A DNA stretch of 64,000 bases from an uncultured Persicobacter sp. (GTDB lineage: Bacteria; Bacteroidota; Bacteroidia; Cytophagales; Cyclobacteriaceae), in the NCBI GenBank assembly GCA_947498325.1, contig CANMKE010000006.1, positions 148,309 through 212,308 of the forward strand, read 5' to 3'. A model generated the notes under the pieces. It searched no databases and was not told the origin of the DNA. It worked only from the letters and a program-made list of their open reading frames with translations. Positions 54,081 to 62,584 of this stretch are shown here, piece after piece; within the stretch, counting starts at the first letter, position 1; the number at the start of each line of letters is the position of its first letter. The position numbers were made by a program, and so were the translations under genes.

Positions 54081-54764
54081 TTAATTGTTCAGCCACAAGT
54101 TCACCGAGGCAAAAGCACTCCAGCCCAAACTTAGTTGATCCATCTCATTCAAGCCCGTCGGCTGGTTCATGCGATAGACATTCACGCCCAAGCGATGTAA
54201 CTCCCGCCCTTTTTTATCCAAGGCACTCCAGATCAAACCACTGTACAAACTCCAGTAATCCCTGTTTTCTCCTGAAAAATCCTCCCCCTGACCCAACTCA
54301 GGATTATAGCCATAGACAGGATCCCACTGACTCCCCGTCGTGAAACCATCACCATTCAAGCGGATGCCCGACCAAGCCAAGCCCATGCCAAAAGACAGGT
54401 CATGCAGTGGACTCAAACGCACCAAATAGGACAAGGAGCCACCCACCTCCTGCATCTTCACCCCCATATTGTCCGAAGGCTGTTCATTCATAAAATACAA
54501 ACCTGCACCTGCCTGCAGGGTGTTGTCTTGCGCATCTACCCAGGGCATGACGGCCGTGAAGATAGAACGATTTCTGCTGATACCGCTTTCATACGCCTGA
54601 CTGCGATGCAACAGCCCGACACTGAAATCTTCCGACAAAGCGGAGCTCGCCGGGGCATAGCGCAAGGCGGAAAAATCCCGCAGGGCGCTGAAGCCTCCCA
54701 TCTGGGCGTGTGCCCAGGCGGGGAGGGTAAGGGTGAATAGGATGAGGAGTAATGGTTTTTTCAT
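54081..54764 (-). CDS. PorP/SprF-family type IX secretion membrane protein, C-terminally short
   Basis: 227 residues. Signal peptide 1-21 (LPAWAHAQ), then the PorP/SprF pattern: YAPASSALSEDFSVGLLHRSQ, AGAGLYFMNEQPSDNMG, SLSYLVRLSPLHDLSFGMGLAWSGIRLNG, ending ASVNLWLNN. PorP/SprF proteins are outer-membrane beta barrels that help anchor type IX-secreted proteins and are usually about 300 residues, so the last strands are missing. Its stop lies 225 bp from the element's right-end repeats, so truncation by that insertion is possible. It is the longest of five copies. Confidence 0.82.
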   Translation of the reverse strand: MKKPLLLILFTLTLPAWAHAQMGGFSALRDFSALRYAPASSALSEDFSVGLLHRSQAYESGISRNRSIFTAVMPWVDAQDNTLQAGAGLYFMNEQPSDNMGVKMQEVGGSLSYLVRLSPLHDLSFGMGLAWSGIRLNGDGFTTGSQWDPVYGYNPELGQGEDFSGENRDYWSLYSGLIWSALDKKGRELHRLGVNVYRMNQPTGLNEMDQLSLGWSAFASVNLWLNN

Positions 54765-54810
54765 GTTGGGTGGTTGATTTAAAAATAGATGCCTCTAATG
54801 TTGACTAATA

Positions 54811-55617
54811 TTACTCTAAAAATGGCCTTAGCCTTTCCTTTTCAACATATTGATTAAACTTTTGATTCATAGTATCTTCTTCCCACTCAAATTGTAAAAT
54901 CTTGTGATCTAAAAAATATTTATACACTTTCTCATCAAAGTTTCGCATATCTAAAACAATACGCTCTTCTTTTCCAGTAGGCAATGTATGTTTTTCTTCG
55001 TTTTCAGAACCTATGGCATCTGTATTATAGTAAACTTTTGTAGCTATGAACTTATCAACATCATTTAGATGCACTTTATACTCTTGAGGCATATCAACGC
55101 GTTCACGCTCTCCAAATATGGATCTAACATTCTTTTGAGGATCAACGGGGTCACCAAAAAGCTTGCCTTTTTCTTCTGTATATACTCCTGGACGATAAAC
55201 CTCATCAATTGTATTGACAAAACCAAGATAAGGTAAATCAGTAAAAGGTCGATCTAATAAGCAATATCGATAAAACCGATTAATCTCTTTGCCTTTAATT
55301 TCAATAGATAAATGGATACAATATAACTCTTCAACATCTTTAGTTTTAATATCTCTAATGAACCATATTACTTCTTTTTCTATGTTTTCTATTAAATTAA
55401 TTTCAATAGGTACTTCCAGTGAGTCATAACTCATCTTATGATATCCTTTATTCTTTAATCCTTTAACTAATTTTAAATCCTTAAGTATTTCATTCTTTTT
55501 TATACCTACACCAACCCTTTTATTGCCTATTCCATATCTAATAGGACTGTCTTCAAGTAAAACAAATGACCTATTATTATATATGCCATTACAATTTTTT
55601 ATTTTATAATTTCCCAT
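54811..55617 (-). CDS. Cassette protein, copy 3 (unknown, possible immunity)
   Basis: 268 residues, AT-rich, no signal peptide or membrane segment. Two parts: N-terminal ~95 residues (MGNYKIKNCNGIYNNRSFVL start) and a C-terminal part from ELYCIHLSIEIKGKEINRFY to RLRPFLE that is almost identical in all three copies (RPGVYTEEK, NVRSIFGERERVDMP, LNDVDKFIA). Its first 19 bp overlap the end of the preceding gene. Not recognised; the coupling and position after a short variable gene fit an immunity role, which is inference. Confidence 0.7.
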   Translation of the reverse strand: MGNYKIKNCNGIYNNRSFVLLEDSPIRYGIGNKRVGVGIKKNEILKDLKLVKGLKNKGYHKMSYDSLEVPIEINLIENIEKEVIWFIRDIKTKDVEELYCIHLSIEIKGKEINRFYRYCLLDRPFTDLPYLGFVNTIDEVYRPGVYTEEKGKLFGDPVDPQKNVRSIFGERERVDMPQEYKVHLNDVDKFIATKVYYNTDAIGSENEEKHTLPTGKEERIVLDMRNFDEKVYKYFLDHKILQFEWEEDTMNQKFNQYVEKERLRPFLE

Positions 55618-55904
55618 GAATTTTCTACATAATTATACTTATACTTCACCATTAATTGCCCATCTATTCCACTTCTAAATTCCAAAATATCACCTTCCTT
55701 GTATTCTCTACTTATCCCTTTTTTAAATTCATATTCAGGCTTTAAGCTTGATTTACTTCCAGCAAACCCTGTATTACACATTGGACTATGCTTAGGGTGC
55801 ATATTACCCCATCTAGTCGTAGTATGCCCAAAACACTGAACTCCCCACACCTCTGGTCGTAGTCTCCGTACTACGACTAGGGGTGTAAAAAGCACCCAAT
55901 CCAC
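55599..55904 (-). CDS. Small cassette protein, copy 3
   Basis: 101 codons from a GTG at 55904; the first 34 are read through the palindromic junction and look artificial, so the true product may start at ATG 55802 (67 residues: MHPKHSPMCNTGFAGSKSSL onward). Common part up to KPEYEF, then a variable segment and DILEFRSGIDGQLMVKYKYN...SWEIIK. Could be the tail of a larger secreted protein or a small toxin-like module; unknown. Overlaps the next gene by 19 bp. Confidence 0.5.
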   Translation of the reverse strand: MDWVLFTPLVVVRRLRPEVWGVQCFGHTTTRWGNMHPKHSPMCNTGFAGSKSSLKPEYEFKKGISREYKEGDILEFRSGIDGQLMVKYKYNYVENSWEIIK

Positions 55905-56226
55905 CCACCTCTTGCATCTTCACCCCCATATTGTCCGAAGGCTGTTCATTCATAAAATACAAACCTGCACCTGCCTGCAGGGTGTTGTCTTGCGCATCTA
56001 CCCACGGTATGACCGCCGTGAGGATAGAACGGTTTCTGCTGATGCCGCCTTCATACGCCTGACTGCGATGCAAAAGCCCCACACTGAAATCTTCCGACAA
56101 AGCGGAGCTCGCTGGGGCATAGTGCAAGGCGGAAAAATCCCGCAAGGCACTGAAGCCTCCCATCTGGGCGTGTGCCCAGGCGGGGAGGGTGATGGTGAAT
56201 AGGATGAGGAGTAGTGGTTTTTTCAT
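55813..56226 (-). CDS. PorP/SprF N-terminal fragment, copy 2
   Basis: 137 codons. Residues 1-110 match the 54764 gene with few differences (signal peptide, mature start MGGFSALRDFSALHYAPA), breaking off after KMQEVGG. The remaining 27 (LGAFYTPSRSTETTTRGVGS...) are read from the palindromic junction and are not PorP. It keeps start and signal peptide but lacks most of the barrel, so it cannot be a working PorP; probably a remnant or a recombination donor. Confidence 0.75.
   Translation of the reverse strand: MKKPLLLILFTITLPAWAHAQMGGFSALRDFSALHYAPASSALSEDFSVGLLHRSQAYEGGISRNRSILTAVIPWVDAQDNTLQAGAGLYFMNEQPSDNMGVKMQEVGGLGAFYTPSRSTETTTRGVGSSVFWAYYD
55843..55882. repeat. Palindromic junction, copy 3
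   Basis: GGTCGTAGTCTCCGTACTACGAC hairpin extended by CACC/GGTG pairs; ACTAGTCGTAGT-like sequence recurs just outside. Same form at 62139-62178 and 63635-63674. Outline GGTCGTAG...CTACGACC resembles the 60.69-kb REP. Confidence 0.65.
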
Positions 56227-56296
56227 GTTGGGGGTGGTTAATATAAATCTATCAATTTAATTTTTTTTAATAAGAATGATAAATGTACATCACCTC

Positions 56297-57532
56297 TTAT
56301 TTCGGTGTGCTAAGATCCTTCAATTCAAATTGATGAATATACAAGCCATTTAGTCTATTGATCAACATAAAAGACTGGTTAGAAACTTCATTGTTTATAA
56401 CATATATTTGTTGAAACCACCCTAAGCCACTAAATAGCTTTTCAAAAGAATTGAATGAAGATAAAATTCTCCCAGTCTTTCTTGACCTTAGAGTAAGTAA
56501 TATAAAGGAATCCTCACAATCTTCATCATCTAAGGAACAAGGATTTTGTTGAATTATATAGTCTTTAAGAAAATATGCATTATAAAAACCACCATTTACA
56601 AACCATTCAATTTCACCTTTTTTATGATTAATACACAAACCACCACCTGTATAAATGAAATTTTTATCATAGTGAACCACTCTTCCTAATCCGTCAACAC
56701 TAGATCCATCGATTGTCCACTTAACAGTTTTTGATTCACTATCAAAGAAATAAGCTCTATCGCTAATAGAAAAAAAGACTCCATTTTCGATTTCCATTAA
56801 ATTAGAGATTCCATATTCTTTACTTGATGTAAATTCTTGAACAGATTGACCTGTATAATTATCAACAAGCCAAATAATCTTCCCATCTCTTCCATCTAAA
56901 TAATCGCCATATAATATTGAATATTTGTCTGAAAACTTCTTAACAAAGGTATTGAGACCAAATTTTGAAATAGAATTAGACCACAATATTTCCTTTTCAT
57001 TATTAAAAGGAAAAGCATATATGCTTAACGGATAAGATTTGTGACTTTTATTATCATATTCTTTCTTAATTTGTACAATTGGTGTTCGATTAGGTAATAT
57101 GGCTAACGATTCAAAAGGAATAAAAGGTGGATATTGTTCATTTTTCAAACGCTTACTATATTGATCTTGATAAAACACATATCCATTTAAACAATAAATT
57201 GATTTTAAATTTAAGTTATTGAACAGATTTCCAAAATATGAACTTTTGTAAGATAAACTAATTGAATCACTAAAATTAAATAAAATTGTATCTCCTTCTG
57301 TGATAGAAATTATACCATTACTCACCTCTCGTCTTGATCCTACTAAAACTCCAGAATCTAAATTGTTTAAAAATTTTTCAAATTTAGAATCTACAACACT
57401 ATTATTTAACTCGTTTGGGAGAGGTAAATTTAAAATATTCGGATCATCTAAATCAATAACACTTTGTGGGAAGGCTTTTGCCCCCATGACAAACAATCCT
57501 AAATAAATACATTTAATAATTATACTTTTCAT
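56297..57532 (-). CDS. Exported PQQ/beta-propeller-like protein, candidate immunity
   Basis: 411 residues, AT-rich. Signal peptide 1-23 (MGAKAFPQ). Several blade-like repeats with aromatic ends: GKIIWLVDNYTGQSV, ESKTVKWTIDGSS and KGEIEWFVNGGF, as in PQQ-like propellers. Exported, hence in the periplasm or outside. Its ATG overlaps by 20 bp the stop that the upstream gene would use in its alternative frame. An exported protein encoded after a putative peptidoglycan peptidase would suit an immunity role; this is inference. Confidence 0.68.
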   Translation of the reverse strand: MKSIIIKCIYLGLFVMGAKAFPQSVIDLDDPNILNLPLPNELNNSVVDSKFEKFLNNLDSGVLVGSRREVSNGIISITEGDTILFNFSDSISLSYKSSYFGNLFNNLNLKSIYCLNGYVFYQDQYSKRLKNEQYPPFIPFESLAILPNRTPIVQIKKEYDNKSHKSYPLSIYAFPFNNEKEILWSNSISKFGLNTFVKKFSDKYSILYGDYLDGRDGKIIWLVDNYTGQSVQEFTSSKEYGISNLMEIENGVFFSISDRAYFFDSESKTVKWTIDGSSVDGLGRVVHYDKNFIYTGGGLCINHKKGEIEWFVNGGFYNAYFLKDYIIQQNPCSLDDEDCEDSFILLTLRSRKTGRILSSFNSFEKLFSGLGWFQQIYVINNEVSNQSFMLINRLNGLYIHQFELKDLSTPK

Positions 57533-57574
57533 CTTTGTCTATTTTATCAAAACTATTTAAATATTTTTTTATTT

Positions 57575-60502
57575 CTAGCAAATCAATTTTATGAACCATT
57601 TTCTGCCAAGATCTGTCTGAACGTGGTGCTTTTCTAAGTTCAAAATGCATAAAGTCTTTAGTAGTACCATAGCCCCCCCCCCCCAAAGCAATCTCATACT
57701 CTCTGACTCCACATCAACATTAGTATAAATAATATTTTTCACAAAATCGAAATTATACGAGCAATACCCATTTTTAAATACCTCATAACCCTTATAGGAC
57801 CTCCCAATCTCGTCAGCAAATTTAACCCAAGGCCCTTTCAAATTTTTGTAAAAGGCATATGGATCCATCCCAAAGATTTGTCTACATCTTTTTTTGAAAC
57901 TCTTTAGCTCTTCCATGTTTTCTTTACTGAAAGCAACTACCTCCGAAGTTATATCATTAATTTCTTCAATTTTTTCATCTATCACATTATTGTAATGAAT
58001 CACATCTACCTCTCCAAAGTTATAGTGAAGTATACTATCTTCTAATTTTCCATACATTAATCTTGTATTCAAAATAGCCTTCAAATACGTTTTTATTAAT
58101 TCATTTTTATGAATTTTAGCAAAATAACCTTCAAGTATAACTTCAGATATTTCTTCAGAATTACTCAAAAATATCTTATCAAAATTAAAGCCATCATTTT
58201 CAAACATATTCAACTTACTTCTCAATATTGACTTAGAAGAAATAATATCAACATTATCTTCACTTAATTTCGCATCAGTTAATAACTTAATTAATGTTTT
58301 AGCTCTAGTCTCAATTATGGCATTATTAACTAACAAATGAGAACTATCAACAGTGTGAAATTTCTTTTCTTTAAAAAGTGATGGCATAATTACTGTTTCA
58401 ATATATTCAAAATCAAAATTACCATTTTTAAATATTTTGCTTTCACCCACGCCATCAATTAATTGTTTTGATCCATCAATTACCCCCCTAATTTCATCTG
58501 CATCATTATAAACTTGTATTGCCCCTGAAATATCTTTTGTATTTATTAAGGTAATTAGTTTGTATATGATACTATATGTTTCTATATTTTTACTCCTCAA
58601 ATACGGGTTTTTATTTTTGTCATAATCAAACGCAAAACCCAAACCATGATCAGACAATCCCCCTCCTGCAGTAGACATACGAGTGAAATTTTGCACCAAA
58701 TCTGGATGCTGAGAACACAATGAAATATAATTAGCTGTATGATCACTATTTGATACTGATCTACCTAATTTTTCTTCAATTTTTCGTAATACGTATAAAA
58801 ATCTGATATTTATTCCACCTATTTTATTCCCCATAAAATCACCACTTACAATGTGATCATTTAAATAGTCTATACCATTATCATATATACTATCTAAGCC
58901 AAATTCCTTTAATCTTTGAGTATAGTGATTCCTTGTACTTTCATAATAGCCTTTTTGGGAATTATTTATTTTTGAAGCATTTACCAATCGGTCATAATCT
59001 TTTTCCCACTTATTCACTGTCCAATTCTTGCTACTAAATTTATAGAATAAACTATAAAGCATATTTGGCGACTTATTTTCACCAATAACCTCATCGATAG
59101 AAAAGAAATCTATTTTGGTCTTTGGAACTCCTATATATATAGAAAAGTCATCCAAATCCTCATAATATGTATTATTAACTTTATTCTTACCATCCCATAA
59201 ATATGAGTCAGCTGTTTTATCAGTTAAAGTATCTAATAAAATAATTTCTTCATTATGTTTAATAAACACAACAGGATTATAGTTGTATAGCTTAGATGAA
59301 TAATTTTCTAATTTATATGATATTTTTAAACTATTTTTTTTGACTTCAAAATCATCGCTTATTTCCTCAAACTTTACAACTATGGGGTGTTCATTCAATA
59401 TTTCCTGCTCACTATCCTCATCCCCTTTCTCAATCCCCAACACCTTCAAAGGCTTATGCAGCAGCGGCCATTGGTAAGCATACAATTCCTTGGAAAGACC
59501 ATTGGTTGCTGAGCTTGCCGAAGTATAATCCATCAAATTATCGGTTGTACCTGCTGGGGCTTTCTCCTTTCCGAATCGATCAAAAGTATGTTGCAGATTA
59601 AAGGCGCCATGCCCCAATTCGTGGGCAAGGGTGTGGAATGTTTTGTCTTCATCTTGCTCCTCAGGATCTGTGGTATAAACAAATCCATAAGCACGTCCTT
59701 GAGGGAAGAATCCTTTAAGTCCTGCTTTGCTGGCAGCTGGTGCCCAGAAGGCGACCAATTCATCTTTGCCTCTTTGGTGTACTTTTTTGAAAGCACTAAT
59801 TAAAGTTCGCTGTTCTGATGTATAGGTGGCCAAACTACCATGTTCCCCATCTCCTGAGGCTAATTTTCCATCTCCGTTCTCATCCCAAGGAAGGCCTGTC
59901 ATTTTGCCCAGGATCTCCACTTCAAAATTGATGAAGTAATCTCCAAAAACGGAAGCGAGATAATTTTCTACATCGGCTTTGCTCGGTGGTTTGATTTCAT
60001 CTACGGGCTTGATGTACAGCTTAATGGTTTTAGGTTCGAAAGGCAAAACGTTGATCTTACCCAAGATTTGGTCTTGGTTATCGACAGAAGTATAAGCTTC
60101 CCAAAGGGTCTTTTTGCCGTTGAGGGCGAAGAGTTCGGTGCCGTTGGGCTGCCCTTGCACCACATTGGCTTTTTGATCCACTGGTCGGAAGAAGATGGTT
60201 TCCTTGCTGTCAGTGGTATAGTTTACTTTTCCTTTCTGGCCTTCTTCAATGGCGATGAAAGGGTAAAGTTTGGTCGGTCCTTCGCAATCAAGGCCATCAA
60301 AAACGGCATCGTCAAAACCTCGTCCACCGGCATCGAAGGCGGTGGCGTTGTTTTTGGTGAAGGTAAGGGTGGCGGTTTTTGACCAGTTGGTGCAATCCTC
60401 TCGCAGGGGCAAAACATCAGGGACCTCCGGACGCACCTGTCCCAGCAAGCCCAAGGGCCATAGCAACAGTGCGAATAAAAGGTGTAAGGTTGATGTTTTC
60501 AT
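57575..60502 (-). CDS. Large exported protein: metalloprotease domain plus M15-like C-terminus, frame broken at a G12 tract
   Basis: 975 residues as read. Signal peptide 1-22. Residues ~160-345 carry a zinc-protease site HTLAHELGHGAFNLQH (His294, Glu295, His298, His305) with a Met-turn NLMDY (324), seen in exported Bacteroidota proteins. From ~370 the DNA becomes AT-rich. Residues 560-630 resemble M15 (VanY-like) peptidases: SDHGLGFAFDYD (His619, Asp626). A 12-G run near residue 937 shifts the frame to a short tail. With 10 or 13 G the frame reads GYGTTKDFMHFELRK, the missing M15 histidine motif, and stops at 57513. Likely a modular toxin or peptidoglycan hydrolase. Confidence 0.8.
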   Translation of the reverse strand: MKTSTLHLLFALLLWPLGLLGQVRPEVPDVLPLREDCTNWSKTATLTFTKNNATAFDAGGRGFDDAVFDGLDCEGPTKLYPFIAIEEGQKGKVNYTTDSKETIFFRPVDQKANVVQGQPNGTELFALNGKKTLWEAYTSVDNQDQILGKINVLPFEPKTIKLYIKPVDEIKPPSKADVENYLASVFGDYFINFEVEILGKMTGLPWDENGDGKLASGDGEHGSLATYTSEQRTLISAFKKVHQRGKDELVAFWAPAASKAGLKGFFPQGRAYGFVYTTDPEEQDEDKTFHTLAHELGHGAFNLQHTFDRFGKEKAPAGTTDNLMDYTSASSATNGLSKELYAYQWPLLHKPLKVLGIEKGDEDSEQEILNEHPIVVKFEEISDDFEVKKNSLKISYKLENYSSKLYNYNPVVFIKHNEEIILLDTLTDKTADSYLWDGKNKVNNTYYEDLDDFSIYIGVPKTKIDFFSIDEVIGENKSPNMLYSLFYKFSSKNWTVNKWEKDYDRLVNASKINNSQKGYYESTRNHYTQRLKEFGLDSIYDNGIDYLNDHIVSGDFMGNKIGGINIRFLYVLRKIEEKLGRSVSNSDHTANYISLCSQHPDLVQNFTRMSTAGGGLSDHGLGFAFDYDKNKNPYLRSKNIETYSIIYKLITLINTKDISGAIQVYNDADEIRGVIDGSKQLIDGVGESKIFKNGNFDFEYIETVIMPSLFKEKKFHTVDSSHLLVNNAIIETRAKTLIKLLTDAKLSEDNVDIISSKSILRSKLNMFENDGFNFDKIFLSNSEEISEVILEGYFAKIHKNELIKTYLKAILNTRLMYGKLEDSILHYNFGEVDVIHYNNVIDEKIEEINDITSEVVAFSKENMEELKSFKKRCRQIFGMDPYAFYKNLKGPWVKFADEIGRSYKGYEVFKNGYCSYNFDFVKNIIYTNVDVESESMRLLWGGGAMVLLKTLCILNLEKHHVQTDLGRKWFIKLIC
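57673..57684 (-). repeat. 12-G homopolymer inside the coding region
   Basis: Twelve C on the plus strand, 12 G in the sense of the gene. Length decides which of three C-termini is made: 10 or 13 gives the M15 motif and an end overlapping the next gene; 11 stops within a few codons; 12 gives the 38-residue tail seen here. Confidence 0.9.
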
Positions 60503-60518
60503 TGTTTTTTTATTTACA

Positions 60519-60633
60519 CCATGGTTGAAACCATGGCCTAACAGCGTTAAACCTGCTAAAGCAGGTTAGCCCTATGTTTTAATTGAAGCCGTGCATTCAA
60601 TTGAACCACTAAGCCAACCCATTTTAATGGGTT
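60519..60633. repeat. Run of four REP-like hairpins
   Basis: CCATGGTT/AACCATGG (60519-60536), AACCTGC/GCAGGTT (60550-60567), AATTGAA/TTCAATT (60581-60602) and AACCCATT/AATGGGTT (60616-60633), each with a tiny loop and separated by similar spacers. Resembles intergenic REP clusters linked with RAYT transposases; no such transposase is in the window. Confidence 0.8.
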
Positions 60634-60685
60634 TAACTATGGTAGTCCATTGCTTTAGCTGTGGGGTTATTTCAGTGATTTTTTG

Positions 60686-60708
60686 GGTCGTAGCGAGACG
60701 CTACAACC
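60686..60708. repeat. REP-like palindrome at a PorP break
   Basis: GGTcGTAGCG-aga-CGCTACaACC; core AGCGAGACGCT is shared with the 40.6-kb palindrome. The PorP fragment of unit 60701-61036 breaks off here. Confidence 0.75.
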
Positions 60709-61036
60709 AGGGTTGTCCCTCCTGCATCTTCACCCCCATATTGTCCGAAGGCTGTTCATTCATAAAATACAAACCCGTCCCTGCCTGCAGGGTATTGTCT
60801 TGCGCATCTACCCATGGCATGACCGCCGTGAGGATAGAACGGTTTCTGCTGATACCGCCTTCATACGCCTGACTGCGATGCAACAGCCCGACACTGAAAT
60901 CTTCCGACAAAGCGGAGCTCGCAGGGGCATAGCGCAAGGCGGAAAAATCCCGCAGGGCACTGAAGCCTCCCATCTGGGCATGTGCCCAAAAAGGGAGGGT
61001 GATGGTGAATAGGATGAGGAGTAGTGGTTTTTTCAT
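60701..61036 (-). CDS. PorP/SprF N-terminal fragment, truncated at a REP
   Basis: 111 codons: residues 1-106 are PorP (signal peptide LPFWAHAQ, then the shared mature part to KMQE), followed by GQPWL from the REP palindrome and a stop. Same breakpoint within a few bases as the cassette copies, but a different sequence behind it. Not functional as a barrel. Confidence 0.72.
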   Translation of the reverse strand: MKKPLLLILFTITLPFWAHAQMGGFSALRDFSALRYAPASSALSEDFSVGLLHRSQAYEGGISRNRSILTAVMPWVDAQDNTLQAGTGLYFMNEQPSDNMGVKMQEGQPWL

Positions 61037-61097
61037 GTTGGGTGGTTGATTAAAAAAATAGATACTTCTAAAGATCTTTATAAAATATTATAAACCG

Positions 61098-61913
61098 TTA
61101 TTCGTAAAATGGTCTTAGTCTTTCCTTTTCTCGTTCCTCTACATATTGATTAAATTTTTGATTCATAGCTTCCTCTTCCCACTCAAATTGTAAAATCTTG
61201 TGATCTAAAAAATATTTATACACTTTCTCATCAAAGTTTCGCATATCTAAAACAATACGCTCTTCTTTCCCTGTAGGTAAGGTAATTTTTCGTTCATTTT
61301 CAGAACCTATAGCATCTGTGTTATAGTAAACTTTTTTAGCTATGAATTTATCAACATCATTTAGATGCACTTTATACTCTTTAGGCATATCAACGCGTTC
61401 ACGCTCTCCAAATATGGATCTAACATTCTTTTGAGGATCAACAGGAGCACCAAAAAGTTTGTTTTTTTCTTCTGTATAAACTCCTGGGCGATAAACCTCA
61501 TCAATTGTATTGACAAAACCAAGATAAGGTAAATCAGTAAAAGGTCGATCTAATAAGCCATATTGATAAAAACGCTTAATCTCTTTGGCTTTAATTTCAA
61601 TAGATAAATGGATCCAATATAACTCTTCAACATCTTTAGTCTTAATATCTCTAATGAACCATATTACTTCCTTTTCTATGTTTTCTATTAAATTAAATTC
61701 AATAGGCACTTCCAATGAGTCATAACCCATCTTATGATATCCTTTATTCTTTAATCCTTTAATTAAATTTAAGTCCTTAAGTATTTCTTTCTTTTTTACA
61801 CTTATACCAACCCTTTTATTACCTATTCCATATCTAATTGGACTGTCTTCAAGTAAAACAAATGACTCTTCAGTTAACAGCCTATTACAATTTTTTATTT
61901 TATAATTTCCCAT
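61098..61913 (-). CDS. Cassette protein, copy 2 (unknown, possible immunity)
   Basis: 271 residues. Very similar over its whole length to the 54811 copy, with scattered changes in the N-terminal part (NRLLTEESFVLLEDSPIRYG). Ends EEREKERLRPFYE; the three extra residues against copy 3 lie in this tail. No signal or membrane segment. Overlaps the preceding small gene by 19 bp. Function unknown. Confidence 0.7.
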   Translation of the reverse strand: MGNYKIKNCNRLLTEESFVLLEDSPIRYGIGNKRVGISVKKKEILKDLNLIKGLKNKGYHKMGYDSLEVPIEFNLIENIEKEVIWFIRDIKTKDVEELYWIHLSIEIKAKEIKRFYQYGLLDRPFTDLPYLGFVNTIDEVYRPGVYTEEKNKLFGAPVDPQKNVRSIFGERERVDMPKEYKVHLNDVDKFIAKKVYYNTDAIGSENERKITLPTGKEERIVLDMRNFDEKVYKYFLDHKILQFEWEEEAMNQKFNQYVEEREKERLRPFYE

Positions 61914-62200
61914 GAATTTTCTATATAATTGAACTTATACTTCACCATTAATTTTCCATCTGTTCCACTTCGAAACTCTAATATATCTCCATCTTGAAGG
62001 TGTCTTTTAGCATCATCTACATATTCATATTCAGGCTTTAAACTTGATTTACTTCCAGCAAACCCTGTATTACACATTGGACTATGCTTAGGGTGCATAT
62101 TACCCCATCTAGTCGTAGTATGCCCAAAACACTGAACTCCCCACACCTCTGGTCGTAGTCTCCGTACTACGACTAGGGGTGTAAAAAGCACCCAATCCAC
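61895..62200 (-). CDS. Small cassette protein, copy 2
   Basis: 101 codons. Identical to copy 3 through KSSLKPEYE, then differs (YVDDAKRHLQDGD in place of FKKGISREYKEGD) before the common EFRSGTDGKLMVKYKFNY...SWEIIK. A local variable block in an otherwise constant gene. An ATG at codon 35 is the more natural start. Unknown function. Confidence 0.5.
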   Translation of the reverse strand: MDWVLFTPLVVVRRLRPEVWGVQCFGHTTTRWGNMHPKHSPMCNTGFAGSKSSLKPEYEYVDDAKRHLQDGDILEFRSGTDGKLMVKYKFNYIENSWEIIK

Positions 62201-62522
62201 CCACCTCTTGCATCTTCACCCCCATATTGTCCGAAGGCTGTTCATTCATAAAATACAATCCTGCACCTGCCTGCAGGGTGTTGTCTTGGCCATCTACCCA
62301 CGGTATGACCGCTGTGAGGATAGAACGGTTTCTGCTGATGCCGCCTTCATACGCCTGACTGCGGTGCAACAGCCCCACACTGAAATCTTCCGACAAAGCG
62401 GAGCTCGCAGGCGCATAGCGCAAGGCGGAAAAATCCCGCAGGGCGCTGAAGCCTCCCATCTGGGCGTGTGCCCAGGCGGGGAGGGTAAGGGTGAATAGGA
62501 TGAGGAGTAGTGATTTTTTCAT
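62109..62522 (-). CDS. PorP/SprF N-terminal fragment, copy 4
   Basis: 137 codons, matching the 56226 copy including the palindromic tail. Starts MKKSLLLILFTLTLPAWAHAQ. PorP homology stops after KMQEVGG. Retains signal peptide only plus the first strands. Confidence 0.75.
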   Translation of the reverse strand: MKKSLLLILFTLTLPAWAHAQMGGFSALRDFSALRYAPASSALSEDFSVGLLHRSQAYEGGISRNRSILTAVIPWVDGQDNTLQAGAGLYFMNEQPSDNMGVKMQEVGGLGAFYTPSRSTETTTRGVGSSVFWAYYD

Positions 62523-62584
62523 GTTGGGGTGGTTGATTAAAAAAATAGATACTTCTAAAGATCTTTATAAAATATAATAAACCA

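Larger units (their letters stand above)
54811..56226 (-). repeat. Repeated cassette, copy 3 (1416 bp)
   Basis: PorP N-terminal fragment, palindromic junction, ~101-codon gene, 268-codon gene. The same order and nearly the same sequence occur at 61098-62522 (1425 bp) and 62585-64000 (cut by the window end). Confidence 0.88.
61098..62522 (-). repeat. Repeated cassette, copy 2 (1425 bp)
   Basis: Complete cassette; the spacers on both sides (61037-61097 and 62523-62584, containing AAAAAAATAGATACTTCTAA) are also almost identical, so the repeat unit including spacer is about 1.49 kb. Confidence 0.88.
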
